From the NCBI GenBank assembly GCA_902363835.1, contig CABJBM010000011.1, positions 62,001-126,000 on the forward strand: 64,000 nt of DNA, in the 5' to 3' direction. The stretch comes from Lachnospiraceae bacterium. Its GTDB lineage: Bacteria > Bacillota > Clostridia > Lachnospirales > Lachnospiraceae. Shown piece by piece: positions 24,964 to 36,410 of this stretch. The notes under the pieces are model-generated. The model did no database searches and was not told the DNA's origin. It worked only from the letters and a program-made list of their open reading frames with translations. The position numbers and the translations under genes were made by a program. Positions within the stretch are counted from its first letter, which is position 1. Each line of letters begins with the position of its first letter.

Positions 24964-26343
24964 TCAGCCCGATGTCAGATTGCGGACCCATTTCATCGAC
25001 CGAATCCGCCATACTCCCACCAGTGCTTCTAATACAATATTAAATTTAATGATTCCGATCACCACCGCAGGCGGCCAGGCAAAAACAAAAGCACCTAATG
25101 ATGCAAGCGGTATGGTTACCAGCCACATGGTAAAGATATCCGTGATCAGCCCGGTCTTTCCATCTCCCCCGGCCCGCAAGGTAGCAATGATTCCGGTCAT
25201 CTCCACACCGGCAAAGGGCCAGATCAGGGCCAGAATCGCCATAAATTGTATGGCAAAAGCCCGGGTCTCATCAGTCAGCCGGTAAAGCTTTGTAAAGGGT
25301 ATCCCAAATAGAATCGTGATCAGCCCCATCAGCGTTCCTCCAACAAGTCCAATAACCAGAACACTGTAAGCCTGCTTTTTAATCTCCGCCTTCTTCTGCC
25401 CCGAACCGATAGCTTTACCAATCGCAACACTGCAGGCCTGTAAAATTCCGTTCATAACGCAGGCAACCAACTGGTAGAACGTATTGGCAACATTATAGCC
25501 GCCAACTACGCTTATACTCATCTGCCCGGTGATTGCACTTCCTGCTGTTGTTCCCGTTGACCAGATCAGCTCATGGACAACAATCGGAATACCAATCAGG
25601 TAAAAATTTCTGCTTAACCGTTTGTCCGCTTTCAGTAAATCTCTTACTTTCAGCTGAATTTTCTTTTCTTTTTTAAATACAAATACACCCAGAATAACAA
25701 ACTCCACCAATCTGGCAATCACAGCTCCCAGGGCTGCTCCCTGAATCCCCATCTGTGGAAGTCCGAACTTACCAAAAATCAGACAATAATCCAGTAAAAT
25801 GTTAATGGGATAAGAAATCACATTGGCAATAAATGATATCTTAACCTGTTCAATTCCCCGGCAGCAAGCAAACATCATGGTACTCACACCGCACGGAAGA
25901 TACATCCAGGCCGCAATCCGCAGATAAGAAGCCCCCAGTTGGATAATGGCCGGGTCACTGCTGTAGATCCTCATAAATATCCAGGGAAATGTCAGTACCA
26001 GACATGAAATCACCGTTCCAAAAACAGCCACTGCCCGGATACCTGTTGCAAAAAGTATTCTTATCTCTTCCTTGCCCTGACGCCCCCAATATTGAGCAAT
26101 CAGGACGCAGCATCCTGCCGAAAAACCGCTGCATAAAGTATAGAAAATAAAAAATATCTGCTGTGCCTGGGAAACTGCTGACATTTGCACCTGGTCAATC
26201 CGACCCAGCATAATGCTGTCCGCCGTATCAACACTAACCCGCAAAAACTGCTGCAGGATGATGGGTACCCCCAGCATCAGAATATTGGAATAAAACCGTG
26301 CCTCATTAACAATGGGAAAGCTTTTGCCCTTTACCAGGCTCAT
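24964..26343 (-). CDS. MATE family efflux transporter
   Basis: About 459 residues, twelve hydrophobic helices in two similar halves (FYSNILMLGVPIILQQFLR and FYLIGIPIVVHELIW), typical of MATE/NorM-DinF transporters, which export cationic or aromatic compounds against Na+ or H+. The ATG at 26343 overlaps the nucleoside hydrolase stop by 4 bases (ATGA), so it is strictly coupled to it. Placement inside a nucleoside import and cleavage operon suggests it could export the released nucleobases or toxic nucleoside analogues; that is inference, as no MATE base exporter is known to me. Confidence 0.85.
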   Translation of the reverse strand: MSLVKGKSFPIVNEARFYSNILMLGVPIILQQFLRVSVDTADSIMLGRIDQVQMSAVSQAQQIFFIFYTLCSGFSAGCCVLIAQYWGRQGKEEIRILFATGIRAVAVFGTVISCLVLTFPWIFMRIYSSDPAIIQLGASYLRIAAWMYLPCGVSTMMFACCRGIEQVKISFIANVISYPINILLDYCLIFGKFGLPQMGIQGAALGAVIARLVEFVILGVFVFKKEKKIQLKVRDLLKADKRLSRNFYLIGIPIVVHELIWSTGTTAGSAITGQMSISVVGGYNVANTFYQLVACVMNGILQACSVAIGKAIGSGQKKAEIKKQAYSVLVIGLVGGTLMGLITILFGIPFTKLYRLTDETRAFAIQFMAILALIWPFAGVEMTGIIATLRAGGDGKTGLITDIFTMWLVTIPLASLGAFVFAWPPAVVIGIIKFNIVLEALVGVWRIRSMKWVRNLTSG

Positions 26344-27275
26344 AGTATGCGGCTGTTGCCGATGCAGCCAATCAACCATTCCTTAAATAAATCAACGCGG
26401 ATATCCATTGCCACCTTCACATTAGGCTGCCGGTCCAGGGTATTTCTCAAATCCACTGCTGTATGACCTACCGTATAAGAATCCAGACACTCAACATCCA
26501 CAAAGTAATCATTGCATGACAGGCACTGCGGACACAACGCAGCGGCTAAGGCCAGGGCATCGTGCATCACCGCATCCTCTCCGCCTTTTTCATGCCGCCT
26601 GAACATGTAATCCAGAATATCGGCTGTCAGTACAGCAGCTTTTGTTCCCATGTTTCTTAAAATTTCTTCATCCTGGTGGTTCAGGATTGCCAATTCCGTC
26701 ACATCTAAGCCCACCATTGTACAGGGAATCCCGGATGCCAGAACCAGCCTGGCCGCTACCGGGTCCACCCAGATATTAAATTCAGCCGAGGTAGAAACAT
26801 TCCCGCCTTTTACCGCCCCGCCCATGAACCAGATATGCTTGATTTTTTCTGCAATGTCCGGATAGAGGGAAAGAGCAATGGCAATATTGGTCATCGGGCC
26901 AATGACAAGCAGTTCCAACTCACCTTTTAGTTCGTCTGCTTTCCGGCGTATCACCTCAATCGCATTTTCTTCTGCAAAATTACTGGTCACGGCAGTTGGC
27001 AGCACAATATCACCAAGTCCTGTCTGGCCGTGAGTATTACCATAATGCAGCGGCCTTAGAAACAGAGGCTTCTCAGCTCCCCTGGCAACCATAATATCAG
27101 CGCCAAGATACTCCATCAGATTCAGATTATTCTGTGAGGTATACTGGTGCGATACATTTCCATTTACCGAAGTAATAGCCGCCAGTTCGATCTCCGGACT
27201 GTATAAAGCAGCTATAATCGCAATTGCATCATCAGTACCCGTATCACAGTCAATAATAAATGTTCTCTTTGCCAT
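26340..27275 (-). CDS. Nucleoside hydrolase (IunH family), second copy
   Basis: About 311 residues from the ATG at 27275 with GAGGT upstream; a longer frame exists but runs through the promoter region. N-terminal metal cluster DCDTGTDDAIAI replaces the Pro of the usual DCDPGxDD by Thr. Internal GGAVKGGNVSTSAEFNIWVDPVAA and C-terminal TVGHTAVDLRNT follow the family. It is the first gene of the long nucleoside operon, just after the promoter and candidate operator. Substrate differs perhaps from the downstream hydrolase. Confidence 0.9.
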   Translation of the reverse strand: MAKRTFIIDCDTGTDDAIAIIAALYSPEIELAAITSVNGNVSHQYTSQNNLNLMEYLGADIMVARGAEKPLFLRPLHYGNTHGQTGLGDIVLPTAVTSNFAEENAIEVIRRKADELKGELELLVIGPMTNIAIALSLYPDIAEKIKHIWFMGGAVKGGNVSTSAEFNIWVDPVAARLVLASGIPCTMVGLDVTELAILNHQDEEILRNMGTKAAVLTADILDYMFRRHEKGGEDAVMHDALALAAALCPQCLSCNDYFVDVECLDSYTVGHTAVDLRNTLDRQPNVKVAMDIRVDLFKEWLIGCIGNSRIL

Positions 27276-27325
27276 TGCCGTCAACCTCGCTTTCTTCTTA
27301 TGCCTTTGCTCTGTTTTAATAAGAT

Positions 27326-27344
27326 AACTGTTTCCGAAAGTGTT
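27326..27344. promoter_or_regulatory. Candidate LacI-type operator
   Basis: Minus strand AACACTTTCGGAAACAGTT is an imperfect palindrome with 7 of 9 base pairs symmetric about the central G. It lies between the nucleoside-operon -10 and the hydrolase start, about +5 to +23, where repressor binding would block transcription. The divergent gene encodes a LacI-type regulator, which is the likely binder. Confidence 0.45.
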
Positions 27345-27355
27345 TATTTTATTAA

Positions 27356-27383
27356 ATAATACCACTTTTTTCCAATTTGTCAA
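27356..27383 (-). promoter_or_regulatory. SigA-type promoter of the nucleoside operon
   Basis: On the minus strand TTGACA (27383-27378) and TATTAT (27361-27356) are 16 bases apart. It would drive the hydrolase-MATE-BMP-ABC-hydrolase-ribokinase-deoD operon of about 10 kb; no further terminator or promoter of similar quality is seen inside it. Confidence 0.65.
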
Positions 27384-27467
27384 TTATTATTATGCATTTT
27401 AAATAAAAATAAGTTTTAGGAAAGCTGTTTATTATGTATTCTTTTACATTTCACTTTATCTTCGCCG

Positions 27468-27496
27468 TTGACAAATATATCTTTCTGTATCATAAT
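27468..27496 (+). promoter_or_regulatory. SigA-type promoter of the LacI-PfkB gene
   Basis: TTGACA (27468-27473) and CATAAT (27491-27496) with 17-base spacing. The start would be near 27503, about 24 bases upstream of the ATG at 27527. Confidence 0.65.
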
Positions 27497-27526
27497 TCAT
27501 TTATAACAATGAAACGGAGAGATCTC

Positions 27527-29446
27527 ATGACAATCAAAGAAATTGCCCAGTTAGCGGGTGTATCTATATCAACCGTATCAAAAATCGTAAACGGCAAGGA
27601 TGACAGCATTAACCCAAAGACCCGAAAGCGTGTTCTGGAAATTGTAAAAGAGTATAACTATACGCCTTATGCCAGTGTCAAGCTCGTTTCTGAGGCCAAG
27701 ACTTTTGTATTGGGGGTATTGCTTAATTCCTTCACCAGATCAAGCCTGTTTTTAAATGGTGCCATTGCTGTTGCCCAAAAAAACGGCTATGGACTTTTGG
27801 TCTATGACAGTCTGGGTTCATTGGAAACCGAACTGAAAAACATCACTACAATCTGCAAAAGTCAGGTAGACGGCGTAATCTGGGAACCGGTGAGTAACGA
27901 AAGCAAAGAATACGAGCATTATTTTAAAAAATATAAAATTGAAGTCTGCTGCATTAACTCTCCCTTTGACCCGAATCATTATTTTATCGATTTTTCCCAA
28001 ATCAGCTATGAGGCGACCAGGCTCCTCCTTTCCTATGGCCATACAAAAGTAGGGTGCCTGATCAGACGCGGCAGCATCCGTTCAGAATTAGCCTTAGAAG
28101 GCTTCAAAAAGTGTCTTCTGGAACATGGGATTCCTTTTCGGGATAACATGGTTCTTCCTGAGGAAAATGATGAATGGTACAATCAGATCTTTGCACATTT
28201 ACTGACCGGCATTATCAGCACCCATTTCACCTCCGCACAATTACTGGTTGAGGATTTAGAAAAAAAAAGGCTGCAAATGCCATATAACCTTTCACTGATC
28301 AGCTTAAGAGATGATCTGCGTGGGAATGCCCAGTCCTCGAAAATTTCCAGCATCCGAATTCCTAATTATGAACTTGGTTCTTTTGTTTGTGAACGGCTCA
28401 TTGAAAAATGTGAAAAGAGGCAATTCAATACAGAAAGATTCCAAACCGCTTATCCGCTGGAAAATACAAACAGCCTGGATGTTCCTTACTTTTCCCAGAC
28501 CAAGCAGATCGTGGTAGTTGGAAGTATTAACATGGATATAATCCTGAATGTAACCGAACTGCCCCAGCCGGGACAGGTAGCCAGTACAAATACCAGCTTT
28601 ACCATCCCTGGCGGAAAAGGTGCCAATCAGGCTGTTGCTGTGGCCAAACTGGGGCATCGGGTGTCCCTGATCGGAAAAGTAGGTAATGATTACGACTCCG
28701 CTCTCGTCTATTCAATTATAGAAGAAAATCATGTAAACACCCTGGGAATTCTGCGCGCCCCCCAGGCCGAGACCGGCAAGGCGTATATCCACCTTCAGGA
28801 CAACGGGGAAAGCACGATCACACTTTTAAACGGTGCCAATGAAACCCTGTGCCCGGAAGAAATCCTGATGCATAAGGATCTCTTCCAAAACGCCAGTTAC
28901 TGCTTATTACAAACGGAAATCCCGGAGAACGCGGTTGAAGCGGCCGCCCGCCTGGCTCATGAATGCGGTGTAAAAAACATCCTGAAACCAGCAGTGATGA
29001 AGCGGCTGCTCCCGTCATTAATGAAGTACATAGATATCTTTGTACCGAATAAAGCAGAAGCAGAGCTGCTGTGCCCGGAAGAAACCACAATTGAGGGGAA
29101 AGCTGAAGCATTTATCAGGTATGGTGCCAAGTCTGTTATTATTACCCTGGGACATTCCGGATGTTATATCAAGGATCCTGCTTTTACCGGTTACCTGCCG
29201 GCGATCCATTTTTCAACAATTGATACCACCGGGGCCGCCGATGCCTTCATCGGAGCCTTGGCCGCTTACTTAACCGATGGATATCCCATTGAACATGCTG
29301 CACGAATCGCTACCTATGCCGCCGGCTTCAGCGTTGCCAGACAAGGGGTCATACCGGCACTGATCGACCGCAATTCACTGGAAGCTTACATCAAAAAAGT
29401 GGAACCCCAGATTATTCAGACCAGAAACAGGAAGGAAATTACATGA
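27527..29446 (+). CDS. LacI-type regulator fused to a PfkB (ribokinase-like) sugar kinase
   Basis: 639 residues from the ATG at 27527, which follows a CGGAGAG site; earlier in-frame ATGs lie in the promoter. Residues 1-55 are a LacI helix-turn-helix (TIKEIAQLAGVSISTVSKIVNG). Residues about 60-320 are a periplasmic-binding-type effector domain. From about residue 328 a complete PfkB kinase follows: VVVGSINMDIILNV, IPGGKGANQAVAVAKLG, and the catalytic DTTGAADAF with Asp near residue 572 (GAAD in place of GAGD). Both halves look intact. It probably represses the divergent nucleoside operon and phosphorylates ribose or a nucleoside, which could couple kinase substrate level to DNA binding. It overlaps the M20 hydrolase gene by 4 bases. 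Confidence 0.9.
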   Translation: MTIKEIAQLAGVSISTVSKIVNGKDDSINPKTRKRVLEIVKEYNYTPYASVKLVSEAKTFVLGVLLNSFTRSSLFLNGAIAVAQKNGYGLLVYDSLGSLETELKNITTICKSQVDGVIWEPVSNESKEYEHYFKKYKIEVCCINSPFDPNHYFIDFSQISYEATRLLLSYGHTKVGCLIRRGSIRSELALEGFKKCLLEHGIPFRDNMVLPEENDEWYNQIFAHLLTGIISTHFTSAQLLVEDLEKKRLQMPYNLSLISLRDDLRGNAQSSKISSIRIPNYELGSFVCERLIEKCEKRQFNTERFQTAYPLENTNSLDVPYFSQTKQIVVVGSINMDIILNVTELPQPGQVASTNTSFTIPGGKGANQAVAVAKLGHRVSLIGKVGNDYDSALVYSIIEENHVNTLGILRAPQAETGKAYIHLQDNGESTITLLNGANETLCPEEILMHKDLFQNASYCLLQTEIPENAVEAAARLAHECGVKNILKPAVMKRLLPSLMKYIDIFVPNKAEAELLCPEETTIEGKAEAFIRYGAKSVIITLGHSGCYIKDPAFTGYLPAIHFSTIDTTGAADAFIGALAAYLTDGYPIEHAARIATYAAGFSVARQGVIPALIDRNSLEAYIKKVEPQIIQTRNRKEIT

Positions 29447-30732
29447 AAATAAAAAAGCAGATGCTGACCGATTCCTTGGAAAAACAAAAACAAGAGCTAA
29501 AAGAGCTGGGCCGGACACTATTTGCCTGTCCGGAAGTGGGATTCCGGGAAGAAAAGACAGCCGCTCATCTCCTGTCATTTTTTCAAAGAAATGGTATCTC
29601 CTGTCAGGGAGATCAAGCCCTGACAGGTGTACGCGCGGACATTGGAGAGCGAAATGGCTCCGGTTATCATATTGCCCTGGTTGCCGATATGGATGCTCTT
29701 TATGCCGGCAGCGGTGATAAAAAACAGGCGATTCACTCCTGCGGCCACAGCATCCAGGTTGCTGATATGGCCTTTTCCATGAAGCTTATAAAAGAGAGCG
29801 GACTGCTGGATGAAACCGGAGGCAGCATTACCTTTATCGCCACCCCGGCCGAGGAATTTATTGATCTGGAATATAGGGAAGCCCTTGTACAGGCCGGAAA
29901 AGTTCGTTTTTTCTCAGGAAAACAGAATCTAATTGCCGATGGTTTCTTCGATGACCTTGACTGTATATTATCGGCTCATGTAAATAGTGAAGAACACACC
30001 CTTTTTGATATTGGCAGCAGCCTCACCGGTTTTACAAAAAAACGGATTATTTTCACCGGACAGGCCGCACATTCCGGAGCGCTGGCTCACCAGGGGCGCA
30101 ATGCCATGCATGGAGCGGCGTTATTTATCAATGCATTATCATTTTTAAAGGAACAGTTTCCCCCGGAAAAAGGCATTCACATTGCTCCGGTTATTACCAA
30201 TTGCAATGGCAGTGTCAATGCCATTCCGGACCAGGCTGTTTTAGAAACCTATGTCCGGGCCAATTCCCTAAGCACCCTGCTTGAAGCATGCCAGTCATTA
30301 GATCGCTGTGCCAATCATTGCGCCCTTGCATTAAATCTAAAAAGTTCAATCGAAAATCAGACGGGATATATGCCTCTTCAACAGTCTGAGCCGCTGCTTC
30401 AAGTTGTTTTCCAAAATATGCTCACCCTTTGTCCGGCCGAAAGGATTCTTAAAAATACGGTTTCCGGAGCCTCCGGTGACATTGGTGATTTAAGCTGCCT
30501 CATTCCTTCCGTACAATTCGGTTTTTCCGGTATTGAGGGGCAGATCCACAGTGCCAATTTCAAGATCCGGGATGAAGAAAACGTCTACACAAATGTGGTC
30601 CGGGTGGTTTTAGGAACCATTTACGATCTGCTGACCAGAAAAGAGCTGCAGATAAAATATGATGATTACGATATTCGTAAAAAAGCATACTTAAAGGACT
30701 GGCTGGGAATTTCCCAGAACAATATTACCTGA
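29443..30732 (+). CDS. M20 family amidohydrolase
   Basis: 429 residues of the M20 amidohydrolase/peptidase group (HipO/AbgA-like). Metal-binding marks are VADMDALY near residue 80 and HSCGHSIQVADMA near residue 99, and the acidic PAEEF near residue 135. The dimerisation domain follows (ITFTGQAAHSGA-like IIFTGQAAHSGALAHQGRNA). The start overlaps the LacI-PfkB stop (ATGA), so the two are coupled. Substrates of the family are N-acyl amino acids, carbamoyl or ureido compounds; within this locus a product of base breakdown is conceivable. That is inference. Confidence 0.85.
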   Translation: MKIKKQMLTDSLEKQKQELKELGRTLFACPEVGFREEKTAAHLLSFFQRNGISCQGDQALTGVRADIGERNGSGYHIALVADMDALYAGSGDKKQAIHSCGHSIQVADMAFSMKLIKESGLLDETGGSITFIATPAEEFIDLEYREALVQAGKVRFFSGKQNLIADGFFDDLDCILSAHVNSEEHTLFDIGSSLTGFTKKRIIFTGQAAHSGALAHQGRNAMHGAALFINALSFLKEQFPPEKGIHIAPVITNCNGSVNAIPDQAVLETYVRANSLSTLLEACQSLDRCANHCALALNLKSSIENQTGYMPLQQSEPLLQVVFQNMLTLCPAERILKNTVSGASGDIGDLSCLIPSVQFGFSGIEGQIHSANFKIRDEENVYTNVVRVVLGTIYDLLTRKELQIKYDDYDIRKKAYLKDWLGISQNNIT

Positions 30733-30747
30733 GCACTTTCAATTAAA

Positions 30748-30782
30748 ACACCCCATGAATTCAATACCAATTCATGGGGTGT
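30748..30782. terminator. Bidirectional intrinsic terminator
   Basis: A perfect 14-bp stem (ACACCCCATGAATT / AATTCATGGGGTGT) with a 7-base loop, followed by TCT on the plus strand and by TTTTAATT on the minus strand. It separates the converging M20 and GH1 genes. Confidence 0.75.
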
Positions 30783-30788
30783 TCTCTG

Positions 30789-33627
<2,839 letters not shown>

Positions 33628-33681
33628 TTTTCCTTCCTCTCTTATAATCTGATGAATTTTTATAGTTTTTTGCTGATTGTG

Positions 33682-33710
33682 ATTATACTGTTTATCAGGT
33701 TTCTTGTCAT
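33682..33710 (-). promoter_or_regulatory. Promoter of the PTS-GH1 operon
   Basis: On the minus strand ATGACA (33710-33705) and TATAAT (33687-33682) with 17-base spacing. No LicT-type antiterminator RNA site was recognised, in keeping with control by the adjacent RpiR protein. Confidence 0.55.
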
Positions 33711-33721
33711 CAATTCTAAGG

Positions 33722-33763
33722 CGTAAAAAAACAAGTGACGGCTTTTCTCACTTGTTTTTTTTA
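33722..33763. terminator. Intrinsic terminator after the RpiR gene
   Basis: GTAAAAAAACAAGTGA pairs with TCACTTGTTTTTTTTAC around a 9-base loop, giving U-tracts on both strands. It separates the RpiR gene from the downstream PTS operon promoter. Confidence 0.8.
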
Positions 33764-33796
33764 CGTAACAATATGTTTTTTTAACTTGCAGATTGC

Positions 33797-34546
33797 TTAA
33801 TTTAAAGTATGATCCGATCCTTCAGAAGTATACCGGTACAGCTTTTTCCCCAGCCGTTCCACAATGCTGACAGCAGGCATCTGAGTAGTAATATCATAAA
33901 CCTTCAGCCGCATATAGGTCACGTAATATGCAATGTTATAGTCAGATAATTTTGCCACAGTGCAGTTTTCCGTATTGGTCACACTGAAAATCTGGCAATT
34001 TTGTTCCTTAAAACGGATCACATGACCAATGGTATCATTGGACTCTCCTGAGACGGAAAATACAATAACCAGGGCATTTTCAAAAAACTTGCTTTCTGTT
34101 GGATAATGGGGTTCGTCAATGTAAAGACAGAACTTTCCCATACTGGAAAAATACCTTGCCCCATATTTTGCCACAATCCCAGACATGCCGCTGCCTACAA
34201 AAATCACGCGGTTTGCACGGACAATAACTTCCGTCATCATTTCCAGCTTTTTCTCAAATTCTTCCGAAGTAGTTTTCTTTAAAAAATCAATGACTTCCGT
34301 TACATCATCCGCCGCATGTAATTCTTTTCCCTTATCAAAATGCTGTTTTAACTTTATCTTAAACTCAGCATAGCCATTACAATCCATTTTCTTGCAAAAA
34401 CGCAGCACCGTAGAAGTGGAAACATGGGCTTCCTGAGCCAATTCCCGAATTCTCATGTACTTCACTTTATCATAGTTTTTCGTCACATAATGATACACTT
34501 CCATTTCCAGATCATTCAGTGATTTAACCTGCTCCACACGAAACAT
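33797..34546 (-). CDS. RpiR/MurR family transcriptional regulator
   Basis: About 249 residues from the ATG at 34546, which follows GAGGGGGAACAG. Helix-turn-helix (HTH_6) in residues 1-75 (IRELAQEAHVSTSTVLRFCKKMDCNGYAEFK) and a SIS sugar-phosphate binding domain from about residue 105 (RVIFVGSGMSGIVAKYGARYF; VIVFSVSGESNDT). SIS ligands are phosphosugars, so it likely senses the phosphorylated beta-glucoside or glucose-6-phosphate and controls the adjacent PTS-GH1 operon. Confidence 0.88.
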   Translation of the reverse strand: MFRVEQVKSLNDLEMEVYHYVTKNYDKVKYMRIRELAQEAHVSTSTVLRFCKKMDCNGYAEFKIKLKQHFDKGKELHAADDVTEVIDFLKKTTSEEFEKKLEMMTEVIVRANRVIFVGSGMSGIVAKYGARYFSSMGKFCLYIDEPHYPTESKFFENALVIVFSVSGESNDTIGHVIRFKEQNCQIFSVTNTENCTVAKLSDYNIAYYVTYMRLKVYDITTQMPAVSIVERLGKKLYRYTSEGSDHTLN

Positions 34547-34655
34547 CCCTGTTCCCCCTCCTATGAAATGAAACCACCTCTCCTTTCCCATTGAGAATAC
34601 TTTAAAAGAGAGGCTGGAATAAATGGATGTCACTTCTATATGCTATAAAATATAT

Positions 34656-36410
34656 TTAAGCCTGAGCTTGAAACTGACTCATATACAGTTTTTCATAAAA
34701 TCCTTTCTTTGCTATTAATTCCTCATGGGTTCCCTGTTCAATAATCATTCCGTTATCCATAACAAGGATCAAATCCGCATTTCTAATGGTTGAAAGACGA
34801 TGGGCAATTACAAAACTCGTTCTGCCCTTCATGATATTTTTCATAGCTGTCTGAAGCATTAATTCAAGTCTGGTATCCACTGAACTTGTTGCTTCATCAA
34901 GAATTAAAATGGCTGGGTCGGCCAGGAACGCTCTCGCTATTGTTAAAAGCTGTTTCTCACCTACTGATACGTTTGAGGATTCTTCATTTAATATCATATT
35001 GTAGCCATCGGGCTGAGTTTTGATAAAATGATTTACGTTTGCTGTTTTTGCAGCATTTTCAATCTCTTGCTGGGTTGCATCCTCTTTCCCGTATTTTATA
35101 TTATCTGCAATCGTTCCTTTAAATAGCCAGGTATCCTGTAACACCATACCAAAAATCGAACGGAGGTCATCCCGTTTCATATCCTTAATTTTCACACCGT
35201 CAACCTTGATTGCGCCTTCATTTATATCATAAAAACGCATTAAAAGATTGATAAGTGTTGTTTTTCCGGCTCCAGTGGGGCCGACAATTGCTACCATCTG
35301 ACCGCTTTTCACGTTAACATTCAAATGTTCAATGAGCATTTTATCTTTGCTGTAACCAAAAGATACATCTTCAAACGTAACGTTTCCTTTTATGTTGTCT
35401 ATTACCACAGGATTGGAAGTTTCCGGCACTTCTTCTGTTTCAGAGAGAAACGCAAATACTCTTCTTCCTGCCGCCATTGCAGATTGAATGGATGCGGACA
35501 ATTGTGACACCTGTTCCAGCGGCTCATTTAACTGCCACATATACCGGATAAATGCCTGAAGCTGTCCAACCGTTACGGCGCCTGTAACTGCAAATGTGGC
35601 ACCTAATATGCACACAGCTACAATCCCTATATAAGTAATGAACGAAATTAACGGTGACATAAGCCCGGATATAAACTGCGCCTTAAATCCGTTCTCACAA
35701 AGATTATTATTAATCTCCTTAAACTGTTCTATGGAATCTTCTTGCTTTCCATATAGTTTAATTTCAGTTAACCCGGTGTATCTTTCTTGAATATAACCAT
35801 TTAAATTTCCAAGTGCAACCTGCTGTTTTTCGAACATAGAAGAAGAGCGTTTCATAATAAATCTCATAATAAAAGCGCTTCCCGGTATCAGTAAAACCGC
35901 AACAGTACCCATAACCGGATTAATATAAAACATTAACACGGTTGCCAAAATAACGGATAAGAAGGCACTCAATATCCTTGACAAACTCTGCTGAAGGGCA
36001 TTTGACATGGTATCAATATCGTTTGAGATGATGCTGAGAATATCTCCCACCGTGCGTTTATCAAAATAGCTGATTGGCAGCTTTGTAATCTTTTTCTGCA
36101 CATCATTTCTCAAGTCACGCATTGTATTTTGTATGCCATTTGTTAAAAAATATTGAGAACCAAAGTTGCTGAGTATGTTTCCGATATAGATGGCAAGTAA
36201 CAGCTTTAAGATTTTAATAACATAAGAAAAGCTGATGGCTGCCCCGGGAACTTTGTTGGCGATATCTACAACATCATCTTTCAGTCTTGTTGTAATTAAG
36301 CCTTCCACCATTGGTGCTGCTGATAAGAAGCCGGAGTATCCTATGGTAAGGAGAATCGCAACAATAAAATATTTCAAATATGGTTTTATATATGGATATA
36401 ACTTTTTCAT
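34656..36410 (-). CDS. ABC exporter half-transporter (permease-ATPase)
   Basis: 584 residues: six-helix ABC membrane domain (residues 1-310), then the ATPase with Walker A GPTGAGKTT, signature NVSVGEKQLL (a non-canonical VSVGE) and Walker B AILILDEATSSVD, H-loop AHRLST. The start overlaps the partner gene by 4 bases (ATGA), so the two form a heterodimeric exporter of the BmrCD/LmrCD or EfrCD type. The promoter upstream of the pair is of the MerR type. Substrate probably a drug, peptide or lipid. Confidence 0.9.
   Translation of the reverse strand: MKKLYPYIKPYLKYFIVAILLTIGYSGFLSAAPMVEGLITTRLKDDVVDIANKVPGAAISFSYVIKILKLLLAIYIGNILSNFGSQYFLTNGIQNTMRDLRNDVQKKITKLPISYFDKRTVGDILSIISNDIDTMSNALQQSLSRILSAFLSVILATVLMFYINPVMGTVAVLLIPGSAFIMRFIMKRSSSMFEKQQVALGNLNGYIQERYTGLTEIKLYGKQEDSIEQFKEINNNLCENGFKAQFISGLMSPLISFITYIGIVAVCILGATFAVTGAVTVGQLQAFIRYMWQLNEPLEQVSQLSASIQSAMAAGRRVFAFLSETEEVPETSNPVVIDNIKGNVTFEDVSFGYSKDKMLIEHLNVNVKSGQMVAIVGPTGAGKTTLINLLMRFYDINEGAIKVDGVKIKDMKRDDLRSIFGMVLQDTWLFKGTIADNIKYGKEDATQQEIENAAKTANVNHFIKTQPDGYNMILNEESSNVSVGEKQLLTIARAFLADPAILILDEATSSVDTRLELMLQTAMKNIMKGRTSFVIAHRLSTIRNADLILVMDNGMIIEQGTHEELIAKKGFYEKLYMSQFQAQA

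Noticed and set aside
33628..33721. LicT/BglG antiterminator site upstream of the PTS operon
   Set aside because: No ribonucleic antiterminator motif overlapping a terminator was seen; the hairpin at 33722-33763 lies before the promoter and belongs to the RpiR gene.
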